Shown in pieces: positions 36,084 through 43,792 of a stretch of 64,000 nucleotides of DNA. Source of the DNA: Petroclostridium xylanilyticum. GTDB lineage: Bacteria; Bacillota; Clostridia; SK-Y3. The notes below the pieces were generated by a model. That model ran no database searches. It had not been told where the DNA came from and worked only from the letters and a program-made list of their open reading frames with translations. The stretch spans positions 1-64,000 of the forward strand of contig NZ_NPML01000002.1 of NCBI RefSeq assembly GCF_002252565.1, read 5' to 3'. A program made the position numbers and the translations under genes. The stretch's first letter is position 1, and each line of letters starts with the position of its first letter.

Positions 36084-36440
36084 GTGGTGAATAGATTGGT
36101 TGAAATATTTAAAGCACTGGGAGATGAAAACAGAATAAGAATATTAAATTTGTTGAGAAAGGGGGAACTGTGCGTATGTGAGATTGAAGCCATACTTGGT
36201 ATTACTCAATCCAATGTCTCAAGACATTTAAACAAATTAAAAAATGCAGGCATCATTACTTATGAAAAGAAATCTCAATGGGTCTATTATAAGGTAGACG
36301 ATGAATTTATACAGCAAAATAGTCTGCTTTATGATTTTCTTAACCATCAAATGAACATAAACAACCAGTGCATAAAAGACACAGAAAAATTAAAGAAATG
36401 CAAGGATGGCAATACTGCCTGTGAACAATTAGATGAATAA
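36084..36440 (+). CDS. arsR: ArsR-family metalloid-responsive repressor
   Basis: The 118-residue winged-helix protein reads IFKALGDENRIRILNLLRKGELCVCEIEAILGITQSNVSRHLNKL, with the As(III)-binding ELCVCE motif (Cys30 and Cys32) in the alpha-3 helix as in canonical ArsR. More cysteines near the C-terminus (CIKDTEKLKKCKDGNTAC) could add a ligand. It should release DNA on binding arsenite. Start GTG 36084 has a poor binding site. The acr3 gene follows after 42 bases. Confidence 0.93.
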   Translation: MVNRLVEIFKALGDENRIRILNLLRKGELCVCEIEAILGITQSNVSRHLNKLKNAGIITYEKKSQWVYYKVDDEFIQQNSLLYDFLNHQMNINNQCIKDTEKLKKCKDGNTACEQLDE

Positions 36441-36482
36441 AACAAGGCAAGTTTAAAATTAAGAGAAATGGAGGAATAAAAC

Positions 36483-37559
36483 ATGAGCAATAAAGAAGTA
36501 ATGCAGGAAACAAAAGGATTAGGTTTTTTTGAAAAATATTTAACTTTATGGGTGGCTTTATGTATTATAGCAGGGGTAGCCATTGGTCAACTACTTCCTG
36601 TAGTTCCTCAAACATTAAATAAGTTTCAATATGCCCAGGTATCTATTCCGGTTGCCATATTGATATGGCTTATGATATATCCTATGATGCTCAAGATTGA
36701 CTTTTCCAGTATTATCAGTGCCACAAAAAAACCAAAAGGACTCACAGTTACCTGTGTAACAAACTGGCTTATTAAACCTTTTACAATGTATCTCATAGCA
36801 GCGTTTTTCTTGAAAGTAATATTCAGCAAGTGGATTGACCCAGGTTTGGCAACAGACTATCTTGCTGGTGCAGTATTATTAGGAGCGGCACCATGTACCG
36901 CCATGGTGTTTGTTTGGAGTTATTTAACAAAAGGGGATCCTGCTTATACATTAGTTCAGGTAGCAGTCAATGACTTGATTTTATTAGTTGCATTTACACC
37001 AATTGTAGCATTTTTACTTGGAGTAAGCAATGTGACTGTACCTTATGATACTTTATTTCTCTCTGTTGTACTATTTGTTGTTATTCCTTTAGCAGGTGGA
37101 TACATATCAAGAAAATATATCATCAGGCATAAAGGAATAGAATACTTTGAAAATGTTTTTTTAAAGAAATTCGATAATATTACCATTATAGGATTATTAC
37201 TTACTTTAGTAATTATTTTCTCTTTCCAGGGAGAAATTATTTTAAGTAATCCTCTACACATTATATTAATTGCCATACCATTAATTATCCAGACATTCCT
37301 AATTTTCTTCATTGCTTATGGGTGGGCAAAAGCATGGAAACTTACCCATGATATTGCAGCACCGGCGGGGATGATTGGAGCAAGTAACTTCTTTGAACTT
37401 GCGGTTGCAGTAGCAATCTCATTATTTGGACTGGAATCAGGAGCAGCCCTTGCCACTGTAGTAGGAGTATTGGTAGAAGTGCCGCTGATGCTTACCCTTG
37501 TTAGAATAGCCAACAACACAAGACATTGGTTTAAACAAATTGATGAAAGAGGTGTATAA
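36483..37559 (+). CDS. acr3: ACR3-family arsenite efflux permease
   Basis: The 358-residue permease has ten hydrophobic segments and the ACR3 signature LLGAAPCTAMVFVWSYLTKGDP with the essential cysteine at about 138. N-terminal FEKYLTLWVALCIIAGVAIGQLLP and C-terminal GASNFFELAVAVAISLFG are also conserved. It exports As(III) using the proton gradient. ATG 36483 follows aaatggagg. arsC begins four bases after its stop. Confidence 0.95.
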   Translation: MSNKEVMQETKGLGFFEKYLTLWVALCIIAGVAIGQLLPVVPQTLNKFQYAQVSIPVAILIWLMIYPMMLKIDFSSIISATKKPKGLTVTCVTNWLIKPFTMYLIAAFFLKVIFSKWIDPGLATDYLAGAVLLGAAPCTAMVFVWSYLTKGDPAYTLVQVAVNDLILLVAFTPIVAFLLGVSNVTVPYDTLFLSVVLFVVIPLAGGYISRKYIIRHKGIEYFENVFLKKFDNITIIGLLLTLVIIFSFQGEIILSNPLHIILIAIPLIIQTFLIFFIAYGWAKAWKLTHDIAAPAGMIGASNFFELAVAVAISLFGLESGAALATVVGVLVEVPLMLTLVRIANNTRHWFKQIDERGV

Positions 37560-37562
37560 CAT

Positions 37563-37964
37563 ATGAAAAAGAAAGTTGCATTTGTATGTGTCCACAATTC
37601 CTGTCGTTCTCAAATGGCAGAAGGTTGGGCAAAGAAATTAGGAAGTGATGTATTAGAAGCATATTCGGCAGGAACAGAACATTATCCTGAAGTAAAACCA
37701 TTGGCAGTGCAAGTGATGGAAGAAGCAGGAGTAGATATGAGCGGTCATCATCCCAAGTTGTTAAGTGATATACCAGCAGAAATAGATATCTTAATAACGA
37801 TGGGATGTAATGTAGAATGCCCTTATGTACCATGCAAGCATAGGGAGGATTGGGGGCTTGCTGACCCGTCAGGTGGCCCGATAGAAGATTATAGAAAAAC
37901 AAGGGATATTATTAAAGAGAAAGTAAAAGATTTGATACAGAGGGTAAAAAATAACCAGATTTGA
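37563..37964 (+). CDS. arsC: Arsenate reductase, thioredoxin-coupled (low-Mr phosphatase fold)
   Basis: The 133-residue protein starts KKKVAFVCVHNSCRSQMAEGW with the CX5R-type P-loop (Cys9 to Arg15). SAGTEHYPEVKP and DILITMGCNVECPYVPC follow, supplying Cys82, Cys86 and Cys91, and DWGLADPSGGP closes the active site. It reduces As(V) to As(III) for export by ACR3. The P-loop places it in the LMW-phosphatase type, not the glutaredoxin type. A terminator follows. Confidence 0.95.
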   Translation: MKKKVAFVCVHNSCRSQMAEGWAKKLGSDVLEAYSAGTEHYPEVKPLAVQVMEEAGVDMSGHHPKLLSDIPAEIDILITMGCNVECPYVPCKHREDWGLADPSGGPIEDYRKTRDIIKEKVKDLIQRVKNNQI

Positions 37965-38003
37965 TAAGTAGGATAGGTTAGGTTAATTATCTAAACAAAA
38001 AGG

Positions 38004-38035
38004 GTGCAGTGAAGAAAAACTTCATGCACTTTTTT
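38004..38035 (+). terminator. Terminator of the ars operon
   Basis: GTGCAGTGAAG / CTTCATGCAC stem with one bulged base, loop aaaaa, followed by TTTTTT. Confidence 0.85.
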
Positions 38036-38059
38036 CTTTTCTAAATGTTGCAGTTACTA

Positions 38060-38088
38060 TTGACATATATAAAAATTAGGAGTATCAT
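38060..38088 (+). promoter_or_regulatory. Second ars-like promoter
   Basis: TTGACA (38060-38065), 17-base spacer containing aaaaattagg, TATCAT (38083-38088). The spacer and flanks resemble the arsR promoter at 36023-36051, including an AT-rich dyad of tatat/atata after the -10 box. It now faces a helicase fragment. Confidence 0.6.
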
Positions 38089-38178
38089 ACTTATATATTC
38101 ATATATATATATAAGCATGTACTTAAAATTATAGTTCCATAGAGTAAGAACTATGTCTGATACAAAAGTAAGATTTTA

Positions 38179-38493
38179 ATGAAAGGAAGATTTTATGTCG
38201 GTATGACAAGAGCAAAGGAGTACCTTTATCTGGTCAGTCCACAAAGTAAAAACGGGATTGCGGAACCGAGGTCGGTATTTGTGAACGAAGTGGTTGCTTG
38301 TATGAATAGTGAAATGCTGAACAAAATCGGTGAAGGTGTCATTGTACATCATAAAAAGTTTGGTGAAGGGTTCACTGCAGCAGTCCATGAAAAAGTCAAT
38401 GACAGAACCATTCTTGAGATTGACTTTAGAGGCATGAGGCGGAAACTGGATTTAGTGACATGTATGGAGAGTGGATTGTTGAGTTTTGAATAA
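38179..38493 (+). pseudogene. UvrD/PcrA-type helicase, C-terminal fragment
   Basis: FYVGMTRAKEYLYLVSPQ at residues 5-22 is helicase motif VI of UvrD/PcrA. The rest matches the short C-terminal extension ending in the beta domain (GEGVIVHHKKFGEGFTAAV). The other motifs, more than 600 residues, are missing. A start ATG 38179 has gaaagg before it, so a small protein could be made, but it cannot be a helicase. Confidence 0.75.
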
Positions 38494-38724
38494 AGTGTCC
38501 TCTTACACTGTTGAAAAAATTTAGAGGATTTTTTCCTCGCTACACATCTGGTGTATATAAAGAGAATCAGACTGTAATGGTGGTGAGCAGGGGATTGGGA
38601 AACAGGATCATACCACAGAGGGTTTTTAATAGGCAAAAAATTGTTGAAGTAACTCTTAAAACAGAATAATGAATAAAACAGTGATATTGCGAACAGTTCG
38701 AGAGTTAGAAGGGAGAAAAGGGAG

Positions 38725-39507
38725 ATGCCAGAGAGGTTAGATATTAAAAATAGAAGAGCTGCAATAGGATGCCTTTTAATACACGGGTTTGGTGGAAATG
38801 TGGATGAAATTAGACCGTTGGCAGATTTCCTGACAGAACAGGGTTATAGAGTGGAATGCCCTTCATTAAAAGGGCATACAGGGAAACGGGAGGACATGAA
38901 GAGATGTACCTATTGGGATTGGATTGCCTCCGCGCAGGAGGGATATAATAAACTGCAGGAAAAGTGTGATACTTTGTATCTGGTGGGCTTTTCTATGGGA
39001 GGCTTGATTGCTTTCCAGCTTGTATTGAATAACAGAGTGGATGCAGTTGTAACACTGAATACTCCAATTTATTACTGGGATTTGAAAAGAGTTATCATAA
39101 ATATTATTGAGGACTTAAAGGTAAGGAAACTAAACAATATTCGCAGATACATTGCTTCTTTCCGAAGTTTGCCTTTCAATGCCTTGTTGAATTTTAGATT
39201 GTTATTATCCAGGACAAAGCCAATACTGGAAGAAATAAAATGTCCAGTATTTACGGTTCAAGCCTTGGAAGACGATACCGTGAGAAAGAGTAGTGCAACT
39301 TACATATACGGACATATTGGTTCACAGTGCAAGAAACTTGAATTCTATGAGGAATCAGGGCATCTTATTTTGTGGAGCAAGGCGGCTGATAGGGTTATTG
39401 AGGATGTGTCAGATTTTCTTGAGCAGATAGAGAAAGGCAAAATGGAGAGTGAATTGGATGGGGAATGTTGGTTAATAAGTAAAAACAGGTATAGGGATAT
39501 GAAATAA
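38725..39507 (+). CDS. Alpha/beta-hydrolase (carboxylesterase/monoacylglycerol-lipase-like)
   Basis: The 260-residue hydrolase has the oxyanion-hole region LLIHGFGGN (about 17-25), the nucleophile elbow LVGFSMGG (Ser near 91), a late Asp (ALEDDTVRK) and His in SGHLILWS (about 215-222). It resembles Est30-type carboxylesterases. It is probably cytoplasmic; no signal peptide. The C-terminal 25 residues after the fold are unusual. ATG 38725 follows gaagggagaaaaggg. It stands alone between a helicase fragment and an amidohydrolase fragment. Confidence 0.87.
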   Translation: MPERLDIKNRRAAIGCLLIHGFGGNVDEIRPLADFLTEQGYRVECPSLKGHTGKREDMKRCTYWDWIASAQEGYNKLQEKCDTLYLVGFSMGGLIAFQLVLNNRVDAVVTLNTPIYYWDLKRVIINIIEDLKVRKLNNIRRYIASFRSLPFNALLNFRLLLSRTKPILEEIKCPVFTVQALEDDTVRKSSATYIYGHIGSQCKKLEFYEESGHLILWSKAADRVIEDVSDFLEQIEKGKMESELDGECWLISKNRYRDMK

Positions 39508-39537
39508 AGGTAATTCTTATTGGAGGTTAAAAAACGT

Positions 39538-39646
39538 TATGATAATTGATATACATGCACATTGTTTTCCAGATGAATTGGCGGCTAAAGCAATACCTTT
39601 TCTTGAACAAAAGTCAGGCGTAACGGCTTATAGGGACGGTGCGACT
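39538..39646 (+). pseudogene. Amidohydrolase N-terminal fragment
   Basis: ATG 39538, behind ttggagg, opens MIIDIHAHCFPDELAAKAIP with the HAH metal motif, then FLEQKSGVTAYRDG. After about 36 residues the sequence enters a REP-like hairpin and the gene ends. Only the first beta-strand and helix of a TIM-barrel amidohydrolase remain. Confidence 0.7.
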
Positions 39647-39647
39647 T

Positions 39648-39700
39648 GGGGAGGGTTCGTCTGTCGAATGCGCTTTTCATGCGACTGAGGAACCGTCCCC
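39648..39700. repeat. REP-like imperfect hairpin
   Basis: Arms GGGGAGGGTTCGTCTGTCG and CGACTGAGGAACCGTCCCC pair at 16 of 19 positions. The sequence aaccgtcccc resembles the REP-type GGGGACGGTT elements common in Clostridia and relatives. It terminates the amidohydrolase fragment. Confidence 0.6.
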
Positions 39701-39842
39701 ATGTCGATATATATAGTTGCTTATAATATTAACATATGTTATCATAAACATGAGGTGGTAACATATGGCTAATGTTTATCATGTCAGAAGAAAAGTTTTT
39801 TTATTAAACTAAACATATAGCATAATCAAGAGGGAGAAATTT

Positions 39843-40289
39843 ATGATAACAACAAAGTGGCTTACTAAAGGTGAAGACCTGTCTCACGCTTATAAAATAC
39901 GTGAAGAAGTTTTTATAAAAGAGCAAAAGGTTCCAGAAGAACTGGAAAAGGATGAATTAGATAAAACAGCCCATCATGTTGTTGTTTATGAAAATAATAT
40001 TCCGGTAGCAACGGGGCGGCTAGTTGTTACAGGCGGGCAGTATTTATTGGGCAGGATTGCCGTGTTGAGTGAATATAGGGGAAAACACTTAGGCGATTTA
40101 GTAGTTCGGATGCTTGTCCGTAAAGCTTTCGATTTGGGCGCTCAGGAAGTTCATTTGCATGCCCAGACTAAAGTACAAAAATTTTACGAGAAGCTGGGAT
40201 TCGTCCCTTATGGAGAAACTTATATGGAAGCCGGTATTGAGCATATTAATATGGTAAAAAGAGAAGATGTTAAAGGACATTGCGGTTAA
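39843..40289 (+). CDS. GNAT N-acetyltransferase, ElaA-like
   Basis: The 148-residue protein has AYKIREEVFIKEQKVPEELEKDELD (about 17-41) and VATGRLVVTGGQYLLGRIAVLSEYRGKHLGDLVVRMLV (about 57-94), where RGKHLGD is the acetyl-CoA pyrophosphate loop. LHAQTKVQKFYEKLGFVPYGETYMEAGIEHINM is the ElaA-type end. The acceptor is unknown. Start ATG follows aagagggaga. A strong terminator follows. Confidence 0.9.
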   Translation: MITTKWLTKGEDLSHAYKIREEVFIKEQKVPEELEKDELDKTAHHVVVYENNIPVATGRLVVTGGQYLLGRIAVLSEYRGKHLGDLVVRMLVRKAFDLGAQEVHLHAQTKVQKFYEKLGFVPYGETYMEAGIEHINMVKREDVKGHCG

Positions 40290-40320
40290 CAGATATTTTA
40301 AAATAAATGGAATTATGAAG

Positions 40321-40350
40321 AAAAGAGTCATAGCTTTCTATGACTCTTTT
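40321..40350. terminator. Terminator, probably bidirectional
   Basis: A 13-bp perfect stem AAAAGAGTCATAG / CTATGACTCTTTT with loop CTTT lies between the GNAT gene and the minus-strand fragment. Confidence 0.85.
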
Positions 40351-40434
40351 GTACAATAAATGCAATTATTTATTACTTAATCCTTGAAAAAACTGAAATA
40401 TAAAAACTATAATTGAATCGATGCCTTTTATCCA

Positions 40435-40718
40435 TCATTTAAGTGCTTGCTCCTGCAATAATTTTTCCTTAAGATCCCATAATGCTTTGGATAGATCTAC
40501 ATAATACCTATGCGGATTTTCAAATCTCAAGACTTCATTCCATAACGCGTTAATCTGTTCTTCACAGTAGTTTCTAATAGTATCCAAATCCGGACTATCG
40601 TACACACATATTCCTTTTTCAAAAATTTTAACCTGAAGTTTTTTGGCGTAGAAATTAGTAACAGTCTTTCTCTTCCATGTATGTTCAGGGTCAAAAATTT
40701 CATAAGGTTGACTATCAA
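40435..40718 (-). pseudogene. Nicotinate phosphoribosyltransferase C-terminal fragment
   Basis: On the minus strand the frame reads PYEIFDPEHTWKRKTVTNFY, then DSPDLDTIRNYCEEQINALW and VLRFENPHRYYVDLSKALWD to a TGA at 40437-40435. This is the C-terminal domain of nicotinate phosphoribosyltransferase (NAD salvage). The catalytic barrel is missing. The MBL hydrolase gene ends exactly where it begins. Confidence 0.8.
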
Positions 40719-41482
40719 ACAGGCTTGTAGATAAACTGCTGCCCTCTATGGGTAATATTCACTATTTTTGTGTAGTAATCCTTTGTGCTTGCGTCACGTT
40801 TAAGCATTTCAAAAATTAAAAAGTTATCGCTGAAGTGCATCGGAAAAACCATAGCTGCACCTGCAGTTTTCATAAAATAATCCAGACTGAGCATGTAGAA
40901 TTCCTCAAGCCGCGGGTCCACAGGAATAAAAGCTAAATCTATTTTCTTTCCTTTTAATAAATCTATTTGGGTTTTATAACCTATTTTCATCTGGAGGTTC
41001 TCATTTTCGCTGGCTTCCTTCCAGTGCCACCAATTTAAGTCACCAGAATGAAAAATAGTCAATCCATCTATACCTACCAGAAAGGACACTCCTATATCGG
41101 TAGAGCCAAGTACATCTACCTGGACACCGTTTACATCATAGTGGTTACCCTGACTGACAAAAAGAATGTCGTCTGCCTGTTTTTCTTTAATATCGGATGA
41201 GAGAATGTACGTTATATCTTTGATCCTTGTCCTCCATTTTAATATCGTGGGATTAAAATGGTCATAATGGCTGTGGGATGAAAATACCAGGACAGCATTG
41301 TTTTGTATTTCTGAAGGGTTGATTACTCCTGTTTCCAAACAGGGAGGCTGCCGAACAGGAGTGTCTTTATAATAATCAAAAACAATAAAATGATTTGGAG
41401 TTTTAATAGCAAAACCGCTGTGAAATAAATACCATACATGTGCTTCGTGGTGTAAGAAAGTTTCTTTAGTCAATAGAATCAC
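40715..41482 (-). CDS. MBL-fold metal-dependent hydrolase
   Basis: The 255-residue protein has the metallo-beta-lactamase motif SSHSHYDHF (about 69-77) and FHSGDLNWWHW (about 145-155), then AFIPVDPRLEEFYMLSLDYFM and VFPMHF (last His). It resembles UlaG-like MBL proteins. Substrate unknown. An agaggtga site lies upstream of its ATG on the minus strand. It precedes the nicotinate phosphoribosyltransferase fragment. Confidence 0.88.
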   Translation of the reverse strand: MILLTKETFLHHEAHVWYLFHSGFAIKTPNHFIVFDYYKDTPVRQPPCLETGVINPSEIQNNAVLVFSSHSHYDHFNPTILKWRTRIKDITYILSSDIKEKQADDILFVSQGNHYDVNGVQVDVLGSTDIGVSFLVGIDGLTIFHSGDLNWWHWKEASENENLQMKIGYKTQIDLLKGKKIDLAFIPVDPRLEEFYMLSLDYFMKTAGAAMVFPMHFSDNFLIFEMLKRDASTKDYYTKIVNITHRGQQFIYKPV

Positions 41483-41574
41483 CTCTGAATATAAAGTTAT
41501 ACTGGCTCTTTAATGAAAAGCCAAATATCCATTGCGCTAACAAGCTCTAAGCTTTTCCTCAACATTCTTTCCAT

Positions 41575-41634
41575 AGTACGATTCAAAAAAGTACGATTCA
41601 AAAAAGTACGATTCAAAAAAGTACGATTCAAAAA
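41575..41634 (+). repeat. Four perfect tandem 15-bp repeats
   Basis: The unit agtacgattcaaaaa occurs four times without mismatch. It lies between the MBL and cation efflux genes. Confidence 0.95.
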
Positions 41635-41660
41635 TCTTTTACTGATAATTTGGTTTCTCA

Positions 41661-42518
41661 TTAAGCAGGATTAACATGCACCAGCACATCTTTTGCGTGT
41701 TTAAAGCCTTTTACCTTCTGCTTTATTTGGGCTGCGATGCTGTGTCCCTCCCGGACTGTCATATCACCCTTTACTGAAACCTTCACAATGATGATAAATC
41801 CAAGCCCTATAGGTTTTGCGGTAACGTCATCCACATGATCTACCCCGTTAATGGATTCGATTGCTTTTATAATATCTGACTTTAACGCTTCATCGATAGT
41901 GGTATCCATTAACACATGATAGGAACTGCTAAAAATGCGGATACCGATGAAGGCAATCCATAGAGAAATCCCGATTCCTACAACGCCATCAATCCAGTAA
42001 ATTCCCTGACTGCCAAAAATAATGCCGAGCAAAGTAGAAGAGGTAACAAATACATCATTCCGGTGATCCTCAGAATTTGCGAGGATGAGCAGATTGTCTT
42101 CGCGGCGTCCGGCATTTCGTGTATATATAAACAGTCCGGATTTTAATATGATTGTTAGCAAAGCAACTCCGGTCAGCCACCAGGAAAAAATAAATGTCTC
42201 CCTGTGAAGAATGGCATCCAATGAGCTGCGAAAAATTTTATAGGCGACAAGCAGGAGAGAAAAACTGATAATCATGGAAAAAATATATTCTGCTTTGCCA
42301 TGACCATACGGATGGTTATCATCTTCCGGTTGACTGGCAATTTTATTTCCGGCATAAGTCATTGCAGAAGCAAATACGTCTCCTGCACTGTTAAAGCCAT
42401 CGGCAATCATGGCCTGGCTTCTACTGATAAATCCTACTATTAACTTTAGAATTAATAATAATATGTTTGCTGCAATGCCTAAAATAGCAATTTTCTTTGT
42501 TAACTGATATCGGTCCAT
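41661..42518 (-). CDS. Cation diffusion facilitator family transporter (FieF/MamB-like)
   Basis: The 285-residue exporter has six membrane helices. ADGFNSAGDVFAS (about 39-51) carries metal-site residues in TM2, HPYGHGKAEYIFS follows (about 69-81) and SEDHRNDVFVTSS in TM5. The cytoplasmic domain ends in KGFKHAKDVLVHVNPA. It should export a divalent cation (Zn, Fe, Mn or Co); selectivity is not readable with certainty. It starts after aggagat on the minus strand, 180 bases away from a large inverted repeat. Confidence 0.93.
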   Translation of the reverse strand: MDRYQLTKKIAILGIAANILLLILKLIVGFISRSQAMIADGFNSAGDVFASAMTYAGNKIASQPEDDNHPYGHGKAEYIFSMIISFSLLLVAYKIFRSSLDAILHRETFIFSWWLTGVALLTIILKSGLFIYTRNAGRREDNLLILANSEDHRNDVFVTSSTLLGIIFGSQGIYWIDGVVGIGISLWIAFIGIRIFSSSYHVLMDTTIDEALKSDIIKAIESINGVDHVDDVTAKPIGLGFIIIVKVSVKGDMTVREGHSIAAQIKQKVKGFKHAKDVLVHVNPA

Positions 42519-42567
42519 TTCCTATCTCCTGCCTAATTACTGTTAAAATTATTTAATATTCTTTTAT

Positions 42568-42615
42568 AATTAACCAACTTTAAAGCCAAATATTTAGCTT
42601 TAAAGTTGGTTAATT
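42568..42615. promoter_or_regulatory. Perfect 19-bp inverted repeat upstream of the cation efflux gene
   Basis: AATTAACCAACTTTAAAGC and its exact complement flank a 10-base loop. It lies 50 bases upstream of the cation efflux start. It could be a leader hairpin with U-tract or a metal-regulator operator. The rest of 42519-42866 shows no gene. Confidence 0.6.
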
Positions 42616-42835
42616 TCATCGATAACTACATTAGTTTATTTATAATTTTGATATAGGTTATCGATATTATTCTGTGTTGTTTCCTATGATTAATAAATTA
42701 AATATACAATAATAAATAGAGTAAATTCATTCCAAAACTGTATTAGTTATATTATAGATATTCATTTATATAAATGCAATAGTAAATGTTTTATGCGCTT
42801 TTGTTTTTTTTGATATACTTTCTTAGGCAAGGACA

Positions 42836-42856
42836 AAAAGCAGCAAAGCTGCTTTA
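42836..42856 (-). terminator. Terminator after the superoxide dismutase gene
   Basis: On the minus strand AAAGCAGC ttt GCTGCTTTTT follows the stop codon by about 10 bases. Confidence 0.8.
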
Positions 42857-42866
42857 ATGCAACACA

Positions 42867-43439
42867 TTAAAAGGAGCTTGCTGCTTTAATTGCCCCGCAT
42901 GCCAGCCGCTTGCCTGCGTCACCGGCCGGTTGGGTACGGTAGTTATCGGGATTTTGATGTATAATGACAGCCCTGCCTATCACGTCTATAGGTTTGAATT
43001 TATTAGTGAAAAAGCACATCCTGGCATAACCGTTATTTGAAAATAATACCGGAAAATCTCCTGCATGGTTGCCATGGGGTTGATTGGTGGGATTCCAATG
43101 TTCTCCGGCAGCCTGGAATGGATTTTCGGGATCACCTACTTCGCAATTTCCAAACTCGTGTATATGAAACCCGTGAGGACCGACAGGGGCCTTATCCCCT
43201 TGGGCAGGCTGGTATGGTGGAAGACCTGTCACTTCTACCGTTACCCTGGTACCCCCGGGTGCATCTTCAAAAAGCACGGTTCCTTTTAATTGTGGAGCGA
43301 GTGGTCCTCCAACTATGTGGGCAATCGCCTTTATATTCCTATTTGATTCTGGCATTTTCCTATAAGGCTCGTTATTAGGGCTAAAAAATATATATCCCCC
43401 CCAGTAGGGACACATCATTTTATTTCTATACATATCCAT
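42867..43439 (-). CDS. sodC: Cu/Zn superoxide dismutase
   Basis: The 190-residue protein has every ligand of the Cu/Zn enzyme: His92 and His94 (GFHIHEFGNC), His114 (GEHWNP), His122, His125 and Asp128 (HGNHAGDFP) and His161. The disulfide cysteines (99, 181) and the active-site Arg178 in GDAGKRLACGAI are also present. It detoxifies superoxide. Bacterial SodC is usually secreted; this N-terminus (MDMYRNKMMCPYWGGYIFF) shows no obvious signal peptide, and a few residues look like spore-coat-type Y/G-rich tails. Base composition is higher in GC than its flanks, hinting at transfer. ATG 43439 follows aaaaggagtt. Confidence 0.93.
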   Translation of the reverse strand: MDMYRNKMMCPYWGGYIFFSPNNEPYRKMPESNRNIKAIAHIVGGPLAPQLKGTVLFEDAPGGTRVTVEVTGLPPYQPAQGDKAPVGPHGFHIHEFGNCEVGDPENPFQAAGEHWNPTNQPHGNHAGDFPVLFSNNGYARMCFFTNKFKPIDVIGRAVIIHQNPDNYRTQPAGDAGKRLACGAIKAASSF

Positions 43440-43636
43440 TATCGATAACTCCTTTTAATAAAAATATGATTTGGCTTAATACAGTTTATGATTCTTGTGC
43501 CAGCGTTGTTCCATATAATAGAGAGGGTGATTTTCCGGCTGCAACATTCTATACGTGATGCTACTTACCCGTCACAATGTATGTCATATATTTAGTGTTA
43601 TTTATATATATTACTACTGGCTTCGGAGGTATGTTG

Positions 43637-43663
43637 TTAGCACTCTATGACGACGAGTGCTAA
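43637..43663. promoter_or_regulatory. CIRCE operator (HrcA site)
   Basis: TTAGCACTC, nine bases, GAGTGCTAA: a perfect match to the CIRCE consensus, directly ahead of the htpG -35 box. Confidence 0.97.
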
Positions 43664-43670
43664 TTTCTTC

Positions 43671-43700
43671 TTGACAATGTATTTTTTCCAGGTGTAAAAT
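43671..43700 (+). promoter_or_regulatory. htpG promoter
   Basis: TTGACA (43671-43676), 18-base spacer, TAAAAT (43695-43700), seven bases after the CIRCE element. Confidence 0.75.
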
Positions 43701-43792
43701 ATAAAATGCAAAAAGCTAAATATCCTATAAGTCTTATGACTTATATAGTTTATGAATAGAAAACAAAACACTTAAGATGAGGAGGGGTTGTA

